64,000 nt of DNA from Streptomyces ruber (lineage in GTDB: Bacteria > Actinomycetota > Actinomycetes > Streptomycetales > Streptomycetaceae). The stretch covers positions 62,001 to 126,000 of the forward strand of contig NZ_BMQK01000011.1 in assembly GCF_014648075.1 (NCBI RefSeq), written 5' to 3'. Both the position numbers and the translations under genes were made by a program. This document shows, one piece after another, positions 43,301 to 51,002 of this stretch. A model generated the notes under the pieces. That model had not been told where the DNA came from, searched no databases, and worked only from the letters and a program-made list of their open reading frames with translations. How positions within the stretch are numbered: the first letter of the stretch is position 1; each line of letters starts with the position of its first letter.

Positions 43301-43601
43301 CGTAGGACAGGGAGGCCTGTACGAGGCGGGCGGTGCTCTCGGCGTCCTCGGCCTCCCGCCAGGTGTCGATGGAGCTCTTCACCTGGAAGCCGCCCATGAC
43401 CAGACCCACGAGCACGGGAATGAGCAGAATGGCGTTCAGTCGAGTGGGTACACGCCAGTTGCGCGGGGAGAGACGGCTGCCGTCGGCCGGAGGAGTGGCC
43501 ACGTGCTCCGGGCCGGACGTGTTCGCGGGTGCTGCCCCGCGCGGCGGCGGGGTGAAGTTGTCCCGCGCCGACGGCTCGGGACTGTTCTTGCTTCGCCTCA
43601 C
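40329..43601 (-). CDS. cvnA2: Conservon sensor histidine-kinase-like protein CvnA (accE-proximal copy)
   Basis: A 1090-residue membrane sensor. One span lies at about 54-72 (AILLIPVLVGLVMGGF) and a second at about 382-404 (IVTGAIVVIALLAAFFVAG), enclosing a 310-residue extracellular nitrate-sensor-like domain. A HAMP-like linker follows, then a kinase core: FRLDHLATRMRRNGENLLVL (possible His), N-box LLAELLENATTFSSPQTKV near 602, and G-box HDKGIGLTAEDFADI. The 390-residue tail is Gln/Tyr/Pro/Gly-rich. No response regulator adjoins; conservons instead pair the kinase with a roadblock protein and a GTPase. The GTG at 43601 begins MRRSKNSPEPSARDNF. It is the first gene of its operon. Confidence 0.92.
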   Translation of the reverse strand: MRRSKNSPEPSARDNFTPPPRGAAPANTSGPEHVATPPADGSRLSPRNWRVPTRLNAILLIPVLVGLVMGGFQVKSSIDTWREAEDAESTARLVQASLSYADALYNERDITAAPLLQGKGQDDETVTKARAATDEAADAFDAATRQMPSKAGLERRLSLFRDVEPDLETLRANAYTSKLTGVQTEEGYLQVAHPLIEFANELSLGTGNVTSYGRTVYAMSLTKSALSLERSIGMHMLIKPGPGAGSLASQRVALSSYAYLENIGVQEYLGGGTEADARRLEEEEAKVESDGAALAEQARAEAAAKGEEYTAPPSDAKDMVAALAALDSTEPGARTALAEDGITAQNWWAVNTLKFDAYRAIESDMADAAVTDAATVADDARTDAIVTGAIVVIALLAAFFVAGRMARQMSRSMHRLRTAAFGVAEQRLPMLVDQLSRTDPGRVDTRVEPIPIHTRDEIGEVARAFDQVHREAVRLAAEQAMLRGNINAIFTNLSRRNQSLIEGQLTLITDLENNEADPDQLENLFRLDHLATRMRRNGENLLVLAGEEPGRRWDQPVPLVDVLRAASSEVEQYERIELSGVPEAEIHGRAVTDLVHLLAELLENATTFSSPQTKVRVTATRLPDGRIMIEIHDKGIGLTAEDFADINHRLANPPTVDAAISQRMGLFVVGRLSDRHGIRVQLRPSGETAGTTSLVMLPDAITHGGGGEQQPLAGEFTVSQIMPEQPEQQTYPGAGPVRTAAELGFDDSRYAEVPDDVRELDPVGRSLMRENRRAALEAQTQTDRPELPADGTQFPEASPYGENGFETTGRTYDTGGQAYDTGRTAYPDQQTDYDQQTAYQEAQQPAYDGAYYPPNGGGPQTESFPASAAYPEPAYAEPAQDERAGAHAVAPEQYPTAPEQPYQGDWPQQGGYPNDHHAGYAGYAAEPESSQAADVAEAERVGFDRPGPAPSAVHELTDAGLPRRGAPANGAAGGRQHGPQEPAATETGDDWRSANDERWQQASQLRKPKAGGVTSSGLPRRVPKANLVEGAAASTPQGGPQISRAPEDVRGRLSNLRRGVQRGRNAGSETNGQATRNEHSGPDSTYDQER

Positions 43602-43984
43602 TCGACCAACAACCTCTCGGCGCCGGCACTGACGTCGTGCCGCGGGTGACTCCAGGCCCTAGTACGTCTACGACCATTGGGCAGTTCAGGCATTCCAGCA
43701 TGTCGGCCTGCGCTCTTCCAAACATCGGAAAGCGCTGATTACACGTGATGTAAGCCCTGAATAAAACGGTCATAAAGAGCGAGGCGGGGCAGAAGGCGGG
43801 GGCTTTGTGAGCACAGCGAGATCGATCGACCGCGACGCGTGGCCGTGTCGTCACATTTCTCTGTCGAAACGTTATGAACACCGGTGCCGGCCGTGTCAAA
43901 GGACACAGCCGACACCGGTACTCCTGCGGCAACTTCCGCGGGGCACTGCCGACTTGGGTACCGCGGGAGTACGGCCGGGGCGCC
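43602..43984. other. Spacer between the two conservons
   Basis: This 383-bp spacer holds the cvn1 operon terminator (43880-43919) and the likely cvnA2 promoter on the minus strand. The stretch 43690-43790 is AT-rich for this genome. It contains the dyad TTACA-CGTGA-TGTAA (43739-43753) centred on CACGTG-like sequence, about 140 bp upstream of cvnA2, a possible operator. No convincing gene is present. Confidence 0.5.
43880..43919 (-). terminator. cvn1 operon terminator
   Basis: Bases 43880-43897 pair with 43902-43919 over 18 positions with two mismatches around an AAAG loop. It lies 65 bp downstream of cvnD1 on the minus strand. Confidence 0.8.
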
Positions 43985-44509
43985 CTACCGCAGGCGGGCC
44001 ATGAGTGCGTGTTCCACGAGGGTGATGAGGGCGGATTTGGCGTCGGCGCGGTGGCGGGCGTCGGTGGTGATGATGGGGGTGTCGGGGCCGATCTGGAGGG
44101 CTTCGCGGACTTCGTCGGGCTGGTAGGGCTGTTGTCCGTCGAAGCCGTTGAGGGCGATGACGAAGGGGAGTCCGCTGTTCTCGAAGTAGTCGACGGCGGG
44201 GAAGCAGTCGGCGAGGCGGCGGGTGTCGACGAGGACGATGGCGCCGATGGCGCCGCGGACGAGGTCGTCCCACATGAACCAGAAGCGGTCCTGTCCGGGG
44301 GTGCCGAACAGGTAGAGGATGAGGTCCTGGTCGAGGGTGATGCGGCCGAAGTCCATGGCGACGGTGGTGGTGGTCTTGTCGCCGGTGTGGGTGAGGTCGT
44401 CGATGCCCGCGGACGCGGATGTCATGACGGCTTCGGTGCGCAGCGGGTTGATCTCCGACACGGCGCCGACGAACGTGGTCTTGCCCACGCCGAAGCCGCC
44501 GGCCACCAC
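43985..44509. repeat. 525-bp exact repeat, copy 2 (partner 38656-39180)
   Basis: Second member of the converted cvnD pair, 5329 bp from the first. The direct orientation means recombination between copies could delete cvnA2-C2 and fuse the two operons. Confidence 0.95.
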
Positions 44510-44560
44510 AATCTTCGCGGAGGTGGTCGCCCGCCCCGCCTCAGAGCTTGCGAAGTCCAC
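43985..44560 (-). CDS. cvnD1: Conservon GTPase CvnD (gltX-proximal copy)
   Basis: A 191-residue Ras-like GTPase, identical to the accE-proximal copy from TTSAKIVVAGGFGVGKTTF to the C-terminus MARLR; only residues 7-11 or so and a five-residue length difference separate them. G1 GGFGVGKTTFVGAVSE, G3 DFGRI and G4 NGFD are all kept. It overlaps cvnC1 by 20 bp. Two GTPases this alike could exchange between the CvnA1- and CvnA2-containing complexes, so cross-talk is possible. Confidence 0.92.
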   Translation of the reverse strand: MDFASSEAGRATTSAKIVVAGGFGVGKTTFVGAVSEINPLRTEAVMTSASAGIDDLTHTGDKTTTTVAMDFGRITLDQDLILYLFGTPGQDRFWFMWDDLVRGAIGAIVLVDTRRLADCFPAVDYFENSGLPFVIALNGFDGQQPYQPDEVREALQIGPDTPIITTDARHRADAKSALITLVEHALMARLR

Positions 44561-44939
44561 TGAGCACCCTTTCGAGCAGTGTTACGTCCGGCGCGCCGCC
44601 GTTGCTCTCGTCGCCACCGGGCTGGTGGATCGCGACGAGTCCGGCCTCGGCCAGGTCCGCGACGAGGATCCGGGCCACCCCGAGCGGCATGGAGAGCAGG
44701 GCCGACACCTCGGCCACCGACTTGACCTCACGGCACAGGTGGCAGATGCGCTGGTGCTCGGGGAGCAGCCCCATCAGCGCCGCCGGATCGGCCGTCGTGC
44801 TGATCAGCGCCTCGATGGCGAGCTGGTACCGCGGCCTGGTACGGCCGCCCGTCATGGCGTACGGGCGCACCAACGGCTGGTCGCCCTCGTCGCCGTACGG
44901 ATCGGCGTACGGATCATGAGGGTGGTTGGGCGGGGTCAT
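44541..44939 (-). CDS. cvnC1: Conservon protein CvnC (DUF742, gltX-proximal copy)
   Basis: A 132-residue DUF742 protein, MTPPNHPHDPYADPYGDEGD then QPLVRPYAMTGGRTRPRYQL. The winged-helix-like part is CREVKSVAEVSALLSMPLGV and ARILVADLAEAGLVAIHQPG. It lacks the long Gly/Gln-rich head of its paralogue. GGAGG lies 4-5 nt before the ATG. It overlaps cvnD1 by 20 bp, and cvnB1 ends about 100 bp upstream. Confidence 0.9.
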   Translation of the reverse strand: MTPPNHPHDPYADPYGDEGDQPLVRPYAMTGGRTRPRYQLAIEALISTTADPAALMGLLPEHQRICHLCREVKSVAEVSALLSMPLGVARILVADLAEAGLVAIHQPGGDESNGGAPDVTLLERVLSGLRKL

Positions 44940-45038
44940 GAATCCTCCGGGCTGGACAGCAGTGGGTCAGTCGTGCCGTCCGAGGGGCCGGTGGGGGCGC
45001 AGCGGCCGGACGGTGCGGGGTGGGCGGGGTGGTCCTGT

Positions 45039-45461
45039 TCAGTGCAGCAGGCTGCCCTGGAGTTCGGCGCGGAGGTCCGGCGTGAGCACGGCGCCCGCGC
45101 GGTCGACGAGCAGCGCCATCTCGTAGCCGATGAGGCCGATGTCGCCGTCCGGATGGGAGAGGACCGCCAGCGACGATCCGTCCGAGATGGACATCAGGAA
45201 GAGGAAGCCGCGCTCCATCTCCACCACGGTCTGGGCCACGTTCCCGCCCTCGAAGATCCGGGAGGCCCCGGCCGTGAGCGAGGTGAGGCCGGAGGCGACG
45301 GCCGCGAGCTGGTCGGCGCGGTCGCGCGGAAAGCCTTCGGACATCGCCAGAAGGAGTCCGTCGGCGGACACGACGACGGTGTGGGACACCCCGGGGGTGT
45401 TGGCCACGAAGTTGGTGATCAACCAGTTGAGGTTCTGTGCCGCCTGGCTCATCGGGCTCAA
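45039..45461 (-). CDS. cvnB1: Conservon roadblock/LC7 protein CvnB (gltX-proximal copy)
   Basis: A 140-residue roadblock/LC7 protein highly similar to CvnB2 (SQAAQNLNWLITNFVANTPG, RGFLFLMSISDGSSLAVLSH). The TTG at 45461 has AGGAG 6 nt upstream and begins right after the cvnA1 stop; the ATG at 45452 is the alternative. The same start geometry occurs in the paralogue (GTG there), which supports the upstream start in both. Confidence 0.9.
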   Translation of the reverse strand: MSPMSQAAQNLNWLITNFVANTPGVSHTVVVSADGLLLAMSEGFPRDRADQLAAVASGLTSLTAGASRIFEGGNVAQTVVEMERGFLFLMSISDGSSLAVLSHPDGDIGLIGYEMALLVDRAGAVLTPDLRAELQGSLLH

Positions 45462-48400
45462 CTATCGCTCCTGCTGGTGAGTGGGGCTCGGGAAGCTGCC
45501 GGTCTGGCCGGAACCGGCCTGGCGACCCTGCGCGATGCCCCGACGGAGGTTGGTCAGCCGACCGCGCACATCGTCGGGCGCGCGCGAGACCTGCGGACCG
45601 CTGTGGTGCTGTTGTGACTGAGCCGTACCCGGTACGAGGTTCGCGCGCGGTACCCGGCGCGGCAGGCCCGAGGTGGTGATCCCGCCGGCCGACGGCTGAC
45701 GGGCGCGCTCGGCCTGACGGACGAGCTCGTCATTGGGGGAGGTACGCCAGGCCGCGGACGGTGCGGCCGGGCGCTGTTCCTCCGTGGGGGCGGGCTGCTG
45801 TGCCGCGCCGTTGTTCCGGCTGCCGCCGAAGAACAGGCTGCCGTTGGCGTCGCCCTGCCCGGTGTCCGCCGGGCGGCCGGCCCGGCCGCCGCCGCGGAAC
45901 CAGTTGGTCTCCAGCGTGTCGAACAGCGGCGTACGGCCGTCGCCCGGTCCCTGCGCGGGCGGCAGGGCCTCGGGCTCCTGCCCGCGTACGGGCCGCTGCG
46001 GCATCTGCGGACGCTGCGGTTCCGGCCGGTGGGACCCGCCGAAGTCGGCGCCGCCGTCGCTCAGCGGCTGCTCGTACCGGCCCGTGCCGGAGAAGTCCTG
46101 CTGGTTCCCGTAGCCGGCCGCGGGGAACTGGCCGGTGCCGTTGTCCTGCGCGGCCGCGGGGAACTGGCCGGTGCCGTTCGCTTCCTGGCCGAACCCGGGG
46201 AACTGCCCGGTGCCGTTCTGGTCCTGGCCGAACCCGGGGAACTGCCCGGTGCCGTTCTGCTCGTGCGCGGGTGTGCCGTACTGGCCGTGCCCGGTGCCGT
46301 TCGGGTCGTGGGCGGGCGCGGGGAACTGGCCGGTGCCGTTCTGGTCTCGCGCGAGCGCCGGGAAGCGGCCGGAGTCGTTCTGGCCGTACGTGGGCGTGGG
46401 GTAGCGGCTGGTGTCGTTCTGGTCCTGCGCGGGCGTGGGGTAGCCACCCGTGTCGCTCTGGTCCTGGCCGTCGAAGCCCGGGAACTGCCCGGTGTCGTTC
46501 CGCTCCTGGCCGTCGAAGCCCGGGAACTGCCCGGTGTCGTTCCGCTCCTGGCCGGAGGGCGGGAACTGCCCCGGGCCCTGCGGGTTGTCACGGACGGGCG
46601 CCGGGTACCGGCTCGGGGACCCCGGCGTGGAACCGCCGAAGACGTCCGAGCGGACGAACTGGCCGTCGCCGTCGTCGAACTGCCCGCCTCGCGGTGCCTC
46701 GCCCCCGGAACCCGGGAAGTCGTCCGCACCGGCACCGCGGTGGTCCTCCACCCGCGGCATCGCGGCGGTCGAGCCCAGGTCCTGCGGGTCCTCGATCCGC
46801 GGCAGGCGCGAGGTGGAGTCGGGCTCCTCGTGGCCGCGGGGCGCGTCCAGCGAGGCGCGCGGCACCGGCGGCTGCGCGTTCTCGTCGCTCCAGCTCGGCG
46901 TCCGCGGCTGTGTGCTGCCGCCGGGCAGCTCGGCACGCGGACCACCGCGCCCGGGCAGCTGCGGCCGGCGCCTCCCCGACCGTTCCTTGGGCTGCTTCCG
47001 GCTCGCCGGCCCGGAGCCGCGCTCCGCGGGGGCGCCGTCGCCGAAACCGCCCTGGCCGGCCTGGTCCTGACGCTGCCCGCCGAACGCGTCCTCACCGAGG
47101 GAGGTGCCCGCCGGGCGCAGCCCGGAGCCGCCGCCGGCGAAGCCGCCCTGGCGCCCCGAGTCGTCGAAGTTCTGCGGCGCGCCGGTGCCGGCGGCCGAGA
47201 GGCCCTGCGGGGCCCCCGGTGCCTGACCGCCGAACCCGCCGGTGCCCGCCGGCGACAGGCCGCCCTGCTCGAACGCGGCCGGGGACCCGGGGGCGGGACG
47301 GCCCTGCGGCGGTACGGCGGGCCCGCCCTGCGGACCACGCTGACCGCCCGGACGTCCGCCCTGGTCACTGCCGGGCAGCGCGGCACGGGCACCCTGGCCG
47401 GCGCCCACCTGTCCGCGCTGCGGCATACCGCCGGGACGTGCGTTCGCGTCGCCCGGGGCACCGCCGTTCGGCCCGCCCGGCCGGCCGTTCCCGCCGCGGC
47501 GCGCGGCGGCGGCACCGGCCGCGGCCTGCGCGGCGGCCGGGCCACCGGCGGGGGCGCCGCCCTGGCCCGGCTTGCCCGGCACGGGCTTCCGGCCGCCCTG
47601 GGCGACGTCGACGGGCAGCATGACCAGCGCGGTGGTGCCGCCGGAGTCCGACGGGCGGAGCTGGATGCGGATGCCGTGGCGCTGCGAGAGGCGGCCGACC
47701 ACGAACAGACCCATGCGGCGGGAGACGGAGACGTCCACGGTGGGCGGCGCGGCGAGCCGCTCGTTGATGGCCGCGAGGTCCTCGGGGGACAGACCGATGC
47801 CGGTGTCGTGGATCTCGATCAGCACCCGGCCGTCCGGCAGGGCGTGACCGGTGACCTTCACCTTGGTCTGCGGGGAGGAGAACGAGGTGGCGTTCTCCAG
47901 CAGCTCGGCGAGCAGGTGCACGAGGTCGTTGACGACGCGGCCGGCGACCTCGGTGGCCGGCACCGAGGCGAGCTCGATGCGCTCGTACTGCTCCACCTCG
48001 GAGGCGGCGGCGCGCAGCACGTCGACCAGCGGGACCGGGCGGGTCCAGCGGCGGCCGGGCTCCTCGCCCGCGAGGACGAGGAGGTTCTCGCCGTTCCGGC
48101 GCATACGGGTCGCGAGGTGGTCCAGCTTGAACAGCGAGGAGAGCTGGTCCGGGTCGGCCTCGCGGGACTCCAGCTCGGAGATCAGCGAGAGCTGGCGCTG
48201 GATCAGGCCCTGGGAGCGGCGCGAGAGGTTGGTGAACATCGCGTTGACGTTGCCCCGCAGCAGGGCCTGCTCGGCGGCGAGGCGGACCGCCTCGCGGTGC
48301 ACGTCGTCGAAGGCCGCGGCCACCTGGCCGATCTCGTCCTTGGAGTGCAGGCCGACCGACTCCACGGAGGTGTCCACGTCCTGCGGGTCCGCCTCGGACA

Positions 48401-49721
48401 GCTGCTTGACCAGCTCGGGCAGCCGCTCCTGGGCGACCTTGGTGGCCGTGTCCTGCAGCCGACGCAGCGAGCGGATCATGGAGCGGGCCACGACGAAGGC
48501 GCCGACCAGCGAGATGCCGAGGACCAGCAGGATGATCGCGCCGGAGAGGATCGCGTCGCGCTCGGACTCGCTGCGGAGCTGACGGGCGGTCTGCTCCATC
48601 TCATCGAGGAGCGTGCCCTCGATGTTCTTCATCTGATTGATCTTGACCGACTGGTCGTCGACCCAGTCCTTGTACGAGCGCTTCGCCTGCGAGCGCAGAC
48701 CGTTCTGGTTCTTCAGCACCCGGTCCGCGTACTCGTCGGACGCGTCGATGGTCGCGTTGCCCTCGCTGATGGGCTTCATCAGCTCTTCGGCGTCTTCCCG
48801 GCCGTAGATCGTGCCGAAGCTGTCGAGGTCGGAGTCCTCGCTGGTCAGCGCCGAGAGACCGTACTGCCGGTCGCTCTCGGAGAGCTCGCCGTTCGAGGTG
48901 TTGTTCGCGGGCAGCGCCGCCGCGATGACCGCGCGCTGCACCGAGGCGTACTCCTTGGCGCTGGAGAACGCCGCGAGCGCCCGCGTGCGCTTGATCATCT
49001 CCGGGTTGCTGGTGGCCTCCGCCATGTCCTGGGAGAGGTTCAGCAGCTGGTTGATCAGGCGGTGGTACGCCTCGACGGTGAGCGTGGAGTTGGCGCCGTC
49101 CTCGTAGGCGCCCGAGCGGATGTTGTTGAGCTGCGTCAGCTCGGTCGCGATGCCGACGAGACTGTCGCGGACGCCGGGGAGCCGGCCGTCGGCGCTCGCG
49201 TCGTCGATCTCCTGCGTGGCCTTGAGGAACTGGCTGCGGGCCGTGTCCGTCGTGTCGCGGACGCCCTTGACCGTGAAGTCGCTGGCGGTCGCGCCGTGGG
49301 CCAGGGGGCCGGCCGAGAGGTCGCGCTCCTGCTGGAGCGCGGCGGCGAGCTCCGTCGCCTGCTTGGTCATGTCGGTCAGCAGCCGCATGTTGTCGAGCTG
49401 CTGGATGTCCTCGACGCTCTCGCTGATGCGGAGGGCGCCGAGCGAGGTCGCGGCGACCACGGGGAGCGCGAGCAGTGACACCAGACGAGTGGAGATGCGC
49501 CAGTTGCGCAGTGCTATGCGCGTTCCGGGACCGCCCGGGGCGTTCTTCGGCCGGCTGGACGACGTCGTGCCTCCGGCCCCTTCGGCGCGCTCGCCGCCGT
49601 CGCCCGTCACGGCCGGGGGCTGGGCGTGCTGGGGCGAGGAGCTGCCGGCCATGGGGCCAGCCCCGCCGTGCGGCTCCGGGTCCGCCGAAGCGCTGCCATC
49701 CCTCTTGAAACGTCCCTGCAC
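45462..49721 (-). CDS. cvnA1: Conservon sensor histidine-kinase-like protein CvnA (gltX-proximal copy)
   Basis: A 1419-residue membrane sensor. Spans lie at about 77-95 (LVSLLALPVVAATSLGAL) and 392-415 (AIILLVLGISLVGAFVVARS), with a helical extracellular nitrate-sensor-like domain between them. The kinase core includes FKLDHLATRMRRNGENLLVL, the N-box LAELLENATSFSSPQTKVKV near 605 and HDTGIGLSPEDLAAINERL near 640. From about 710 to the end the protein is a 700-residue low-complexity tail with about 12 NGTGQFP-type repeats, roughly 330 residues longer than in the paralogue. The GTG at 49721 gives MQGRFKRDGSASADPEPHGG; a longer frame from 49952 begins in unlikely sequence. In S. coelicolor the cvn1 locus is reported to affect development; here that is only inference. 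Confidence 0.92.
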   Translation of the reverse strand: MQGRFKRDGSASADPEPHGGAGPMAGSSSPQHAQPPAVTGDGGERAEGAGGTTSSSRPKNAPGGPGTRIALRNWRISTRLVSLLALPVVAATSLGALRISESVEDIQQLDNMRLLTDMTKQATELAAALQQERDLSAGPLAHGATASDFTVKGVRDTTDTARSQFLKATQEIDDASADGRLPGVRDSLVGIATELTQLNNIRSGAYEDGANSTLTVEAYHRLINQLLNLSQDMAEATSNPEMIKRTRALAAFSSAKEYASVQRAVIAAALPANNTSNGELSESDRQYGLSALTSEDSDLDSFGTIYGREDAEELMKPISEGNATIDASDEYADRVLKNQNGLRSQAKRSYKDWVDDQSVKINQMKNIEGTLLDEMEQTARQLRSESERDAILSGAIILLVLGISLVGAFVVARSMIRSLRRLQDTATKVAQERLPELVKQLSEADPQDVDTSVESVGLHSKDEIGQVAAAFDDVHREAVRLAAEQALLRGNVNAMFTNLSRRSQGLIQRQLSLISELESREADPDQLSSLFKLDHLATRMRRNGENLLVLAGEEPGRRWTRPVPLVDVLRAAASEVEQYERIELASVPATEVAGRVVNDLVHLLAELLENATSFSSPQTKVKVTGHALPDGRVLIEIHDTGIGLSPEDLAAINERLAAPPTVDVSVSRRMGLFVVGRLSQRHGIRIQLRPSDSGGTTALVMLPVDVAQGGRKPVPGKPGQGGAPAGGPAAAQAAAGAAAARRGGNGRPGGPNGGAPGDANARPGGMPQRGQVGAGQGARAALPGSDQGGRPGGQRGPQGGPAVPPQGRPAPGSPAAFEQGGLSPAGTGGFGGQAPGAPQGLSAAGTGAPQNFDDSGRQGGFAGGGSGLRPAGTSLGEDAFGGQRQDQAGQGGFGDGAPAERGSGPASRKQPKERSGRRRPQLPGRGGPRAELPGGSTQPRTPSWSDENAQPPVPRASLDAPRGHEEPDSTSRLPRIEDPQDLGSTAAMPRVEDHRGAGADDFPGSGGEAPRGGQFDDGDGQFVRSDVFGGSTPGSPSRYPAPVRDNPQGPGQFPPSGQERNDTGQFPGFDGQERNDTGQFPGFDGQDQSDTGGYPTPAQDQNDTSRYPTPTYGQNDSGRFPALARDQNGTGQFPAPAHDPNGTGHGQYGTPAHEQNGTGQFPGFGQDQNGTGQFPGFGQEANGTGQFPAAAQDNGTGQFPAAGYGNQQDFSGTGRYEQPLSDGGADFGGSHRPEPQRPQMPQRPVRGQEPEALPPAQGPGDGRTPLFDTLETNWFRGGGRAGRPADTGQGDANGSLFFGGSRNNGAAQQPAPTEEQRPAAPSAAWRTSPNDELVRQAERARQPSAGGITTSGLPRRVPRANLVPGTAQSQQHHSGPQVSRAPDDVRGRLTNLRRGIAQGRQAGSGQTGSFPSPTHQQER
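46070..46555 (-). repeat. Tandem heptad-core repeats in the CvnA1 tail
   Basis: About 12 degenerate units of 13-15 codons encode the core N(D/G)TG(Q/R)(F/Y)P followed by a short Gly/Ala/Pro spacer. Two adjacent units are identical 42-bp copies (46464-46505 and 46506-46547). The unit length is always a multiple of three, so changes in copy number keep the frame. Confidence 0.9.
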
Positions 49722-50334
49722 TAGCGTCGCAACCTCTGGACCAGGCGCCCCTCCGCGTGAACGGCGAGACGGTGTCGGCGTGTCGGGGGCGCCCTGAATG
49801 CGCCACCCTTGGTGGTCGTGAACGACCGGCGCTGGTTCCCCTCCCCGCCGCAGCTCGGCGCTGCGTTGCGCCTCCTGCGCGCCGGCTGTTCCCCGCGGCG
49901 GTCCGTGGAATTCCAGCACAGTGCAGGATCTCCAACAAGGCCAATGGGCCACCGTGTGGCCATCGTGACACGATGTGCAGTCGGCGTCACCAGGCGTGGA
50001 AAGTCATCCCCCGCATAACGGGCGTATGTGCACGAGGTCATGAGGGACGGGGCGTGTCCCAGTCGCCATGATCAGGAGCGGAATGCTCGCTTCAGTTGAA
50101 TAATGTCCGTTTCGTCGGGGTGGATCATGGGTCCGGATTGACCGAATTGCTCACTAGTAAGTGAGCAAACTCACATGACGATCATGGCGTCTTCACGTCT
50201 TGACACGGGAATTGGATGTTTAGCCTGACGCTTTACAGGGATGGGGAAACCGACAACCCGCGCTTATGGGACGGCTCGTGTGAGTCCGCCCGGCGCCCGC
50301 ACCGACGAGGTCACGCAGAGCAGTGAAGACGACC
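49722..50334. promoter_or_regulatory. Upstream region of cvnA1 and the ANPRRT ORF
   Basis: A 613-bp region. 49950-50230 is AT-rich for this genome. The largest dyad in the window outside terminators is TTGCTCACT (50147-50155)/AGTGAGCAA (50160-50168). Its right arm overlaps AGTGA-N6-TCAC (50160-50174), which fits the BldD consensus AGTGA(n)TCAC. TTGACA at 50200-50205 is a candidate -35 box on the plus strand. No convincing gene is present in 49722-50322. Confidence 0.5.
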
Positions 50335-50511
50335 ATGATGTCCCGGTCCATAGCCAACCCGCGGCGAACGACGCTCGCCCACCTCACCGACGCCGGTGAA
50401 CTGGCGACGGCGAACCAGCAGGAGCACTCCGTGGACCTCCCGTCCGTGACCGCCAACCCGCGGCGGACGGTCCTCATGGAGATCCCGGTCCAGACCTCCG
50501 CGACGGAGTGA
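50335..50511 (+). CDS. Small protein with duplicated ANPRRT motif (58 aa)
   Basis: The ORF encodes MMSRSIANPRRTTLAHLTDA, then GELATANQQEHSVDLPSVTA and NPRRTVLMEIPVQTSATE. The block ANPRRT-(T/V)-L occurs twice, 35 residues apart, giving a two-fold design. Third codon positions are almost all G or C across the whole frame, strong evidence that it is translated. The ATG at 50335 lacks a clear Shine-Dalgarno; a GTG four codons earlier (50323) is the alternative. It has no Cys, no signal and no membrane segment. It lies divergent from cvnA1 and downstream of a large dyad. Function unknown; a regulatory peptide or peptide precursor are possibilities only. Confidence 0.65.
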   Translation: MMSRSIANPRRTTLAHLTDAGELATANQQEHSVDLPSVTANPRRTVLMEIPVQTSATE

Positions 50512-51002
50512 CCACCTCCCGCAGCACGCGACGAACGCACCCCGACGGGCGCCCAGCCGTCTCCCGAGACGCGAAGGGCGCCCTTCGCCGTTGCAGGGGG
50601 CACCCCGGCACACGCCGCACCACCGACGCCGCGCCCGGTGCCCGGACCGAATGACGCGCCCGTCGCCTCGGCACGGAACGACGACGGCCGTCGGACGCGA
50701 GGCGGCGGCCGGGCCTCCGGGCACGGCGCCGCGAACCCGGCGTGGTGGCCGGCGCCGACGCGTGGCGGGGCCCGGCGCGGCGTCGAACGGGGGCGCGCGA
50801 TCGGTGCGGTGCGGCGGTGGGCCGCGGAGCGGCCGCCGGAGCCCACGTGGCCGTACCGGGCGGCGTGACGGCCACCCGGCGCCCTCCGGCCGCAGGCACG
50901 CCCTCCGGCCACCCGGCCGTCATACGCGGGGCAGCCGCCCCGTGCCGCGTTAGCCTGGAGCGTCAGACTCCAGCCGGCTCAAGTGAGGGGCGCAGGGAAC
51001 CC
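50512..51002. other. Spacer upstream of the FAH-family gene
   Basis: This 491-bp spacer contains a palindromic terminator (50571-50588) and a candidate -10 TAGCCT (50950-50955), which would give the next gene a leader of about 40 nt. Between them the sequence is extremely GC-rich and open in several frames on both strands, but I see no recognisable protein. Confidence 0.5.
50571..50588 (+). terminator. Terminator of the ANPRRT ORF
   Basis: GCGAAGGGC/GCCCTTCGC is a perfect 18-bp palindrome, 60 nt after the stop, with a smaller CGTCTC/GAGACG stem just before it. Confidence 0.6.

Noticed and set aside
43874..44563. Matching plus-strand frames at 38536-39249 and 43874-44563 that look like a conserved gene pair
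   Set aside because: They are antisense to the two cvnD genes. Their apparent conservation follows entirely from the 525-bp identity of the sense genes.
46070..46555. Repeat cluster that could be mistaken for a CRISPR array
   Set aside because: The units are degenerate, contiguous, multiples of three and in frame with CvnA1. There are no regular unique spacers and no cas genes.
46029..49478. An 1149-codon plus-strand frame antisense to cvnA1
   Set aside because: Its translation has no recognisable domain and mirrors the codon structure of the kinase gene on the other strand.
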